Assembly: GCA_024223125.1 (NCBI GenBank)
Contig: JAAEOP010001304.1
Location: 1 to 10,839 of the forward strand
Reading direction: 5' to 3'
Length of the DNA stretch: 10,839 nucleotides
From: Chloroflexota bacterium
GTDB taxonomy: Bacteria; Chloroflexota; Anaerolineae; Promineifilales; Promineifilaceae
Shown: in pieces, positions 6,280-10,839 of the stretch
How positions within the stretch are numbered: position 1 is the stretch's first letter
Layout: the number at the start of each line of letters is the position of its first letter
Made by a program: the position numbers and the translations under genes
The notes under the pieces: generated by a model
The model's database searches: none
What the model was told of the DNA's origin: nothing
Seen by the model: only the letters and a program-made list of their open reading frames with translations

Positions 6280-7065
6280 TCAGGCAGATGCGCCGGAGTA
6301 ATGTTTAAGGCCGTAGCGCCAAAATAGACGAGCCAACACTGATAATCCGGCCGCCAGCAGGACGGCCAACAGTAACAATTTATTGGATAAGCGTCCGGTT
6401 AAAGCTTCGGCGGGTACGGTGACGGCAAAAGCCACCGGCACCAGAAAGGTGAGTGTAAAGCGCAGCCAGCCTGGATAAATGCCCACAGGCCAACGCCCAG
6501 CATTGTACATACTTTGGAAGATGACCAGCAAGTTTTCTACGCGCACAATCCAGAAGGCGAGGGTGGCCAGCATGAGCCAAAAACTGTAAACGATGATGAT
6601 GCCGCAAAAAAGGACGAAGATGAAAACGATTATCTCTCCCAACCCTATCATTTGCCCCAGCCGCACCAACGCTATCCCAATGACTACCAGCCCCAATATT
6701 ACATCCACCAGCTTCCATATTTCAATGCGCTGTACACTGACCAGTAGTTGGGCGTCGGCCGGTTTTACCAGTGTAAAATCCAATGTGCCCTGGCGCACAT
6801 CCTGCATAAACCGCTCCATGCTAGGCGATATGATTAGATTGATGATGCCGCCTACAAATAGATAGACTCCCACCAGGGCTACCAGTTGGTTGGGCGTCCA
6901 ACCGCCCAGTGTGTCTGTATGGCTGAACACAACCGCCAGCCCGCCTAAGGCGACGACCAGACTCAGCGCTGATTCAAATATCTGTACGAAGAAATTGGCA
7001 CGGTATTCCAATTCATTCAACGCGCCTAAACGAAAGTAGGTGGAGATGATACGAAGTGTGTGCAT
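6280..7065 (-). CDS. ABC-2 type exporter permease (DUF990-like), second of a pair
   Basis: A 261-residue integral membrane protein with about six hydrophobic segments, roughly at 31-49, 60-82, 117-136, 144-173, 203-220 and 229-248. Length and features match the ABC-2 permease group once called DUF990. These include a cytoplasmic MQDVRQGTLDFTLVKP segment (87-102), which aligns with IIRQGLLSPRLLRPL in its neighbour, and a C-terminal GLKHY tail matching GVKRY there. Such permeases work as heterodimers with a separate ATPase to export drugs, lipids or peptides; the substrate here is unknown. The gene starts 21 bp after the first permease gene without a clear Shine-Dalgarno, so the two are probably co-translated. 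A small membrane-protein gene follows. Confidence 0.88.
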   Translation of the reverse strand: MHTLRIISTYFRLGALNELEYRANFFVQIFESALSLVVALGGLAVVFSHTDTLGGWTPNQLVALVGVYLFVGGIINLIISPSMERFMQDVRQGTLDFTLVKPADAQLLVSVQRIEIWKLVDVILGLVVIGIALVRLGQMIGLGEIIVFIFVLFCGIIIVYSFWLMLATLAFWIVRVENLLVIFQSMYNAGRWPVGIYPGWLRFTLTFLVPVAFAVTVPAEALTGRLSNKLLLLAVLLAAGLSVLARLFWRYGLKHYSGASA

Positions 7066-7086
7066 AGTTTATTAGCCCGTGATTTT

Positions 7087-7902
7087 CTAAGCGCCAAAGG
7101 CAGCGTATCGTTTGACGCCGGCTCGCCAGGTTAGTTTCATTAAAATTAAACCGGCGATGACCCATATGAGTTGGATGCCCAGACCGCGCATAGCTTCACC
7201 TGGTGTGAGTTGGTTTAAGAATAATTGGGTGGGAAAGTAAATCATCCAGGGGTAGGGGGTGAATACGGCAATGGTTTGAATGAGGGGCGGCAGCAGGGGC
7301 AGGGGCGCTATTTGACCGGACAAAAACAATTTGCCTAAAAAGTACATACGATTGAGAGCCATGATGCGTGTGGTCCAAAAGGCCATAATTGCCAGCGCCC
7401 AGCCAAATAAAAATTGGATAAAGTAGGCCAGAATGAGAGCGGGCACAAAGATGACCAATGACCAGACGGCCGGGTTCCAAATCGGATCGAAAATGAGAAT
7501 AAGAGCGATGGTTGCCGGAATCATGACAACGGAGGTGATGGTTTTGTAGCTTAGATTTTCGGCGATGTCGGCGTGGATGGGATGCAGCGGCCGCAGCAGT
7601 CTGGGTGATAACAATCCTTGCCGAATAATGGTGTCATATTCCCACATGTGCCAGGTGTAGGCCAGGTGGTTGACGACCATGGTGGCTATGAAGTAAGCGG
7701 CAAAGTTGCTGGCGTTATACCCGCCTACGGAACCGCCGTTGGCGGCGGCTACATTGCTCCACACGACCATATACATCACTGGACTGATGATGATGCCGAT
7801 GAGCCAAATGATCATAGCCACGCGATATTGAAACTGCACGGCCGTCCATATTTTGAATTGTTGGTGGTAAAAGTGGGCAAAATATAATATCTTTTGAGTC
7901 AT
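7087..7902 (-). CDS. ABC-2 type exporter permease (DUF990-like), first of a pair
   Basis: A 271-residue membrane protein with about six hydrophobic segments, roughly at 27-48, 65-84, 121-139, 147-175, 202-222 and 241-257. It shares its architecture and two landmark segments (the RQGLLSPRLLRPL loop at 94-106 and the GVKRY tail at 262-266) with the permease encoded just downstream, so the pair should form the membrane channel of one exporter. In most genomes an ATPase gene precedes such a pair, but here the gene upstream is a divergent methyltransferase and no nucleotide-binding domain occurs in the window. The ATG has no clear Shine-Dalgarno, and a weak promoter candidate ends very close to it, so a leaderless or near-leaderless transcript is possible. 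Confidence 0.88.
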   Translation of the reverse strand: MTQKILYFAHFYHQQFKIWTAVQFQYRVAMIIWLIGIIISPVMYMVVWSNVAAANGGSVGGYNASNFAAYFIATMVVNHLAYTWHMWEYDTIIRQGLLSPRLLRPLHPIHADIAENLSYKTITSVVMIPATIALILIFDPIWNPAVWSLVIFVPALILAYFIQFLFGWALAIMAFWTTRIMALNRMYFLGKLFLSGQIAPLPLLPPLIQTIAVFTPYPWMIYFPTQLFLNQLTPGEAMRGLGIQLIWVIAGLILMKLTWRAGVKRYAAFGA

Positions 7903-7910
7903 GCCTGGAA

Positions 7911-7939
7911 AGTGTACAACAGGCTGTGAGTATTACCAA
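7911..7939 (-). promoter_or_regulatory. Candidate promoter for the ABC-2 operon
   Basis: On the minus strand TTGGTA (complement at 7934-7939) and TACACT (complement at 7911-7916) are 17 bp apart, each matching four of six consensus bases. A start near 7904 would leave almost no leader before the ATG at 7902, consistent with the missing Shine-Dalgarno. This is a weak prediction. Confidence 0.35.
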
Positions 7940-7969
7940 CAGAGTTTGATATGAATTGGAGGTGGTAGT

Positions 7970-8761
7970 ATGCCCTTAAATTGGATTGATGTACGGCCGT
8001 TGTCTTTCAACACACTTTTACTGCTGGAAAATATACAATTGAATTATTTGCTAGAAAATGAGCCGACAAAAGAGTGGGGTATAGCTTTACAAGCCAACCC
8101 GCATGTGGCCTGGTATTTGCGGCATAAATGTCCGAGATTAGATGATTGGGTGGATACGGCCGTGGGCCAACCTAACCTCGACCAACCAGATGCAGGCACC
8201 GTTCGCACGGCCGAAATCAACGTCATGGAAGCAATCAATGATTGGATTGTGTATGTGGTGGATCCCGATCGTTATGATGCTCAACCTTTCCTTAACTGGG
8301 ATTCCCAGGAATTGATGGGGCTGGTTGATTTTGGGGGTAAAACGGTTATTGATGTGGGGTCGGGAACGGGGCGGTTAACGTTTACGGCCGCACCCCTGGC
8401 CCAAACTGTTTTTGCAGTCGAACCGATCTGGAATTTAAGACGGTATTTGCAAGACAAAGCCAGCCAGCTTGAGTTCGACAATGTTTTTGTGCTGGATGGT
8501 CTGATAACCCGCATACCTTTTCCCGATCATTTTGCGGATGTGACTATGTGCGGCCATGTCTTTGGCGATAATCCGGCGGCCGAACTGGCAGAATTGATGC
8601 GAGTAACCAAACCAGGTGGCATGGTGATTCTGTGCCCCGGCAGCAGTGAAGGCGGCCATGAAGACCACGCCCATGATTATCTGATGTCCCAAAATCTGAA
8701 CTGGGCACGCTTTGAAGAACCTGAGGAGGGTTGGAAACGGAAATACTGGGTGAGGAAATAG
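7970..8761 (+). CDS. Class I SAM-dependent methyltransferase
   Basis: A 263-residue cytoplasmic protein. The SAM-binding motif I is clear at residues 125-134 (TVIDVGSGTG). An acidic residue ends strand 2 (Glu151 in VFAVEP) and would bind the ribose, and a post-motif segment ELMRVTKPGGMVILCPG spans 207-224. The first 110 residues are an extra N-terminal region with a conserved-looking ANPHVAWYLRHKCP stretch (42-55), which may recognise the substrate. The acceptor molecule cannot be inferred. A good Shine-Dalgarno GGAGGT (7958-7963) lies 6 nt before the ATG. The gene stands alone, divergent from the ABC-2 operon across 67 bp and convergent with the ATPase gene beyond the repeats. It could modify what the exporter transports, but the context is only suggestive. 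Confidence 0.88.
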   Translation: MPLNWIDVRPLSFNTLLLLENIQLNYLLENEPTKEWGIALQANPHVAWYLRHKCPRLDDWVDTAVGQPNLDQPDAGTVRTAEINVMEAINDWIVYVVDPDRYDAQPFLNWDSQELMGLVDFGGKTVIDVGSGTGRLTFTAAPLAQTVFAVEPIWNLRRYLQDKASQLEFDNVFVLDGLITRIPFPDHFADVTMCGHVFGDNPAAELAELMRVTKPGGMVILCPGSSEGGHEDHAHDYLMSQNLNWARFEEPEEGWKRKYWVRK

Positions 8762-8815
8762 CAAGTTTGCATGTGGCAAGTTTGCAAGTTTGTAAGTGGC
8801 GAGTTTGTGAGTGGT
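8762..8815. repeat. Degenerate short tandem repeat (GCAAGTTT-type units)
   Basis: Directly after the methyltransferase stop codon, 7-8 bp units such as GCAAGTTT, GTAAGTG and GCGAGTTT follow one another about seven times with base changes. It looks like a decayed simple repeat; no function is evident. Confidence 0.6.
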
Positions 8816-8838
8816 AATCCCAATTATGCTGCCTTTGC

Positions 8839-8994
8839 CGATGAATGAATTCATCGTCCGGTATACAAAACGTGCTGAAGCACGTTGAGGCGGCCGTTCA
8901 CAGCCCTTATAGTGCACTGCTCACTTTCAGTGCGCTGCTCACTTTCAGTGCGCTATAGCGTACTTTGTATATCAGACACCGATTTCAATCGGTG
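8839..8994. repeat. Cluster of palindromes, three built as 8 bp + 2 bp + 8 bp
   Basis: Three perfect 18-bp palindromes have different arms but the same design: CGATGAAT-GA-ATTCATCG (8839-8856), AACGTGCT-GA-AGCACGTT (8869-8886) and CACCGATT-TC-AATCGGTG (8977-8994; TC is GA on the other strand). An outer inverted repeat TATACAAA (8862-8869) / TTTGTATA (8964-8971) encloses the middle part. None is followed by a T-run. The cluster lies between two convergent genes, so the hairpins could stop transcription from either side, but their uniform design suggests a repeat family. Confidence 0.8.
8919..8954. repeat. Perfect tandem repeat, 2 x 18 bp
   Basis: The unit GCTCACTTTCAGTGCGCT occurs twice without change (8919-8936, 8937-8954). 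Each unit is itself an imperfect palindrome around TTC (GCTCACT / AGTGCGC). A related TATAGTGCACTG upstream (8909-8920) pairs with CAGTGCGCTATA (8946-8957) with one mismatch. Confidence 0.85.
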
Positions 8995-9001
8995 GCATTG
9001 G

Positions 9002-9024
9002 CTGAAAACTGATTACTGATTACT
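9002..9024. repeat. Dispersed repeat copy supplying the ATPase stop codon
   Basis: CTGAAAACTGATTAC (9002-9016) is identical to 394-408 in the binding-protein/permease spacer and continues as tandem CTGATTA units. On the minus strand its edge provides the TAA stop (9020-9022) and the final Gln codon of the ATPase gene. Confidence 0.7.
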
Positions 9025-10426
9025 GCACTCGCGGCCGTCCCTCCGGGTAAAGCTGGTAACCGCCTTCCGGCTTGCCACGCCAATTGATGAGGTAGACGGG
9101 CTTGCCAGCGGCCGGTTCCACCTTTTTGCGTATGCCGGCTACCACCTGATACAAACTGTCATCGGTGACGCTGTGTTGGCGTAGTTCGTCTGGCCAGGCG
9201 CCGACGATGAGGTCGGTTTTGGTGTGGCAGGTGTAGGGATTTTGCAGGAGGTAGGCCAGGAGTTCCCTTTCTAAAGGGGGTAGTTCGGGTAGGGGTGTTT
9301 CACCCTGGTAGATGAGGCTGGTAGTGTTGTCTTGCCATAGACGGCCGCGGCTGCGTCCGGCAAGCTGGTTAATGGCGGCGGCTAGTAAGGCGCTTTGGAT
9401 GCACCAACTGTTTTCGGCCGTCTGGCAGATGCCTTTTTGGGTTAGACGGCGCAGGGTGGCTTGTCGTTGGTTGGCGGCCGTGCGGGAGGCGGCCGTTTCC
9501 CCAACTGCCACCCGTTCCTTTTGCAAAGCAGACAAAGCGGACATCTCTTCCTGAGTCAGCCCGGAGATGAGTTCTTCCAGGCGGTAACGGATGCTGGGTT
9601 GGTTGAGGAGGGTGTCTGTCCATTGATCGGCCGGGGGCGAGGCGGCCGTGTGGTTCCACCAATGGGTGATGGCTTTGAGCAGAGCGGGGTTGCCGCCAGA
9701 CAGATGGCTCATCAACTGCATCTCATCGCCGCTGGGGGCGGTGGGGACGGCGCGGGTTTCTATGTTGATGAGGTGGTGGGAATCGGCCGTGTTCAGGGGG
9801 CCAAGCCAATAAACATGACTGTCTACAATTTCATACAGTTCGCCTAATGCTGCCCCATCGGGCAGATAGGCTGCTTCCTGGCGCATCCCCATGATGTAGC
9901 TGAGGGTATCTTTGAAGCTGTCTCGTAAACCGCGTAAGGCATTGATCATGGTGGGGGTGGCGATGGCGCAAAAATCGTCGAAGCGGTCGAAGACGAAGAC
10001 GAGCCGCTGCTGTTTGTTTTGCAGCAGGATGAGCAGGTCGCGCAGGGCGCTTTGTACCAGGAAGGGGTCTTGTACCGCTTTGTGTTCGTGGTATAGGGTG
10101 ATGATGTTTTGGCGGGCGGTGGGGTCGAATTGGGCCTGCATCTCGAAGAAGGCGCGTAGAATGACGCGGTAGAAGGTAGCTGGGGTGTGGTCGGGGAAGT
10201 TGTTCAGGTCTATGGGGATGAGGGCCAGTTGGTAAGCGGCCGTACCGGTAACAGCCTGAATAATATCGGAACGGTAGCACAGGTAGCCCAACAGGTTGGA
10301 CTTACCGCTGCCGGGCAGACCAACAACACAACCGCTGCGGCCGTGTTGCAGCCAGCCGGCCAAATATTGCACGTCGGCCGTGCGGTAATCGGGTGCATAT
10401 TGTGACCAGGCACGATGGGTGGGCAT
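9020..10426 (-). CDS. P-loop ATPase with C-terminal OmpR-type winged-helix DNA-binding domain
   Basis: A 468-residue cytoplasmic protein. Residues 20-260 form an AAA/STAND-like or ORC/CDC6-like ATPase: Walker A GLPGSGKS (36-43), Walker B LVFVFDRFDDF (142-152), then a likely sensor strand LSYIMGMRQ (175-183). Residues 261-360 are a helical middle part, possibly a lid or winged-helix region. Residues about 365-462 resemble the OmpR/PhoB effector domain: LERELLAYLLQNP, then WPDE, a recognition helix around DDSLYQVVAGIRKKVEP (422-438) and the hairpin YLINWRG...GGYQLY (445-460). No sensor repeats or transmembrane helix are seen. It is probably an ATP-dependent transcription regulator; the signal is unknown. 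A Shine-Dalgarno AGGAGG (complement at 10432-10437) precedes the ATG. It is divergent from the secreted-protein gene, a candidate target. Confidence 0.85.
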   Translation of the reverse strand: MPTHRAWSQYAPDYRTADVQYLAGWLQHGRSGCVVGLPGSGKSNLLGYLCYRSDIIQAVTGTAAYQLALIPIDLNNFPDHTPATFYRVILRAFFEMQAQFDPTARQNIITLYHEHKAVQDPFLVQSALRDLLILLQNKQQRLVFVFDRFDDFCAIATPTMINALRGLRDSFKDTLSYIMGMRQEAAYLPDGAALGELYEIVDSHVYWLGPLNTADSHHLINIETRAVPTAPSGDEMQLMSHLSGGNPALLKAITHWWNHTAASPPADQWTDTLLNQPSIRYRLEELISGLTQEEMSALSALQKERVAVGETAASRTAANQRQATLRRLTQKGICQTAENSWCIQSALLAAAINQLAGRSRGRLWQDNTTSLIYQGETPLPELPPLERELLAYLLQNPYTCHTKTDLIVGAWPDELRQHSVTDDSLYQVVAGIRKKVEPAAGKPVYLINWRGKPEGGYQLYPEGRPRVQ

Positions 10427-10453
10427 GGGGGCCTCCTGGGTTTTTTAACAATA

Positions 10454-10490
10454 TTGGAGATTGAGAGATTACCCAATCTCTAATCTCCAA
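10454..10490. repeat. Imperfect inverted repeat upstream of the ATPase gene
   Basis: TTGGAGATTGAGAGATT (10454-10470) pairs with AATCTCTAATCTCCAA (10475-10490) with a one-base bulge and a 4-nt loop, and related AATCTC units continue to about 10500. It lies about 17 bp upstream of the ATPase ribosome-binding site and could be an operator, a leader hairpin or a simple-repeat remnant. Confidence 0.65.
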
Positions 10491-10500
10491 TCTCTCCTCT

Positions 10501-10655
10501 CAGAATTTCCTCAGCAAAACATCAGCGTTTGTTCAGGATTTGGTATTGGCTTTTTAATATACTGTGGTCATTCAGTTGGCACAATTTCTAATGCAACCAA
10601 ACCCATCGTACAACACAATTTAGAAGCAAGCCAGCAAATTATTTCGGCCGTTGAG
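10501..10655. other. Divergent intergenic region, no gene seen
   Basis: This stretch between the ATPase and the secreted-protein gene has no frame with a ribosome-binding site or recognisable product. It should hold the promoter of the rightward gene. TATACT at 10558-10563 is a possible -10, but no convincing -35 stands 16-18 bp before it. Confidence 0.45.
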
Positions 10656-10714
10656 TGTCTCATGAGCAGGTTTGTGTGGGGAACACAAACCTGGGCGCCT
10701 CACACAACGAGACC
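10656..10714 (+). promoter_or_regulatory. Structured mRNA leader of the secreted-protein gene
   Basis: A perfect 11-bp stem CAGGTTTGTGT (10667-10677) / ACACAAACCTG (10683-10693) with loop GGGGA is nested inside GTCTC (10656-10660) / GAGAC (10710-10714). TGAG (10663-10666) can also pair with CTCA (10699-10702). The loop GGGG could pair with CCCC at 10717-10720, just before the ribosome-binding site, as a possible pseudoknot. It matches no riboswitch class I can recognise. Confidence 0.5.
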
Positions 10715-10721
10715 CACCCCA

Positions 10722-10732
10722 TAAGGAGGTGA
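10722..10732 (+). promoter_or_regulatory. Extended Shine-Dalgarno sequence
   Basis: TAAGGAGGTGA is complementary over 11 bases to the usual 3' end of 16S rRNA, far longer than the 4-6 bases typical of other genes in this window. It lies 6 nt before the preferred ATG and 3 nt before an alternative in-frame GTG. Confidence 0.8.
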
Positions 10733-10738
10733 CTCGTG

Positions 10739-10839
10739 ATGCTCACAGCCACACGTCGTAAATTGACACTGACGCTGTTGACAGCCTTAACCCTGTTAAT
10801 GTTAGCCAGCGCTCCGGTAATCGTACCCGCAGTCCATGC
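10739..10839 (+). CDS. Secreted protein, N-terminal part only (signal peptide), cut by window end
   Basis: The first 33 codons of a gene running off the right edge. The translation begins MLTATRRKLTLTLLTALTLL and continues MLASAPVIVPAVHA. A basic n-region (RRK) is followed by a hydrophobic stretch of about 20 residues, then a short segment ending in AVHA that could be a signal peptidase I site. The mature protein is not visible, so its function is unknown. The ATG at 10739 is preferred, although an in-frame GTG immediately upstream (10736) is also possible. An exceptionally strong Shine-Dalgarno and a structured leader suggest high or controlled translation. The gene is divergent from the ATPase-winged-helix regulator. 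Confidence 0.75.
   Translation, partial: MLTATRRKLTLTLLTALTLLMLASAPVIVPAVH

Noticed and set aside
8839..8994. CRISPR array
   Set aside because: The repeats are palindromes of differing sequence with irregular spacing; there is no constant repeat with unique spacers and no cas gene.
10461..10724. Plus-strand open frame of 87 codons upstream of the secreted-protein gene
   Set aside because: It spans an inverted repeat and the leader hairpin, lacks a Shine-Dalgarno and ends inside the next gene's ribosome site; it is more likely leader sequence.
9020..10839. Defence island around the ATPase
   Set aside because: The Walker-motif protein has a regulator-type winged helix, and there is no nuclease, toxin or other effector nearby in the window.

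Overview
The window looks like part of a mid-GC bacterial chromosome, most likely an uncultured member of the Chloroflexota (Anaerolineae-like). The basis is gene content and style: an AglE-like sugar-binding lipoprotein with a long acidic Thr/Glu linker, a ROK repressor/ROK kinase pair, paired ABC-2 permeases, an ATPase ending in an OmpR-type winged helix, intergenic spaces rich in palindromic repeats, and a very high density of the hexamer CGGCCG. This placement is an inference; no rRNA or other marker gene is present.

Layout. (A) 1-5503, minus strand: a carbohydrate uptake operon read right to left. It has a consensus-like promoter with a palindromic operator over the expected transcription start, then a ROK repressor, a ROK sugar kinase directly abutting it, a solute-binding lipoprotein, and the first third of an AglF-type permease cut by the window edge. 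The binding protein is exceptional: a single 928-residue reading frame with two full-length solute-binding domains (about 82% identical by eye, 435-residue period) in tandem behind one lipoprotein signal. Two intergenic hairpins flank it, one being a REP/MITE-like element.

(B) 5504-5955: no gene, but two palindromic elements. One (5820-5942) has the hallmarks of a small non-autonomous transposable element: 11-bp perfect inverted repeats and a 10-bp direct repeat at its borders.

(C) 5956-7902, minus strand: two ABC-2 permeases of the DUF990-like type followed by a small one-helix membrane protein whose tail resembles an AbrB/antitoxin-type beta hairpin. The ATPase expected for such an exporter is not in the window.

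(D) 7970-8761, plus strand: a class I SAM-dependent methyltransferase, divergent from the permeases. (E) 8762-9024: a convergent intergenic space packed with repeats, including three 18-bp palindromes built as 8 bp + GA (or TC) + 8 bp and a perfect 2 x 18-bp tandem repeat. (F) 9020-10426, minus strand: a P-loop ATPase with a C-terminal winged-helix DNA-binding domain. (G) 10427-10839: a divergent control region with a strong stem-loop and an unusually long Shine-Dalgarno match, leading into a secreted protein cut off by the window end.

Working model: part A imports an oligosaccharide (alpha-glucoside-like by similarity), phosphorylates a hexose and is controlled by the intracellular sugar through the ROK repressor. 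The ABC-2 pair exports an unknown substrate with an ATPase encoded elsewhere. The ATPase-winged-helix protein is probably a regulator, with the divergent secreted-protein gene its nearest candidate target.
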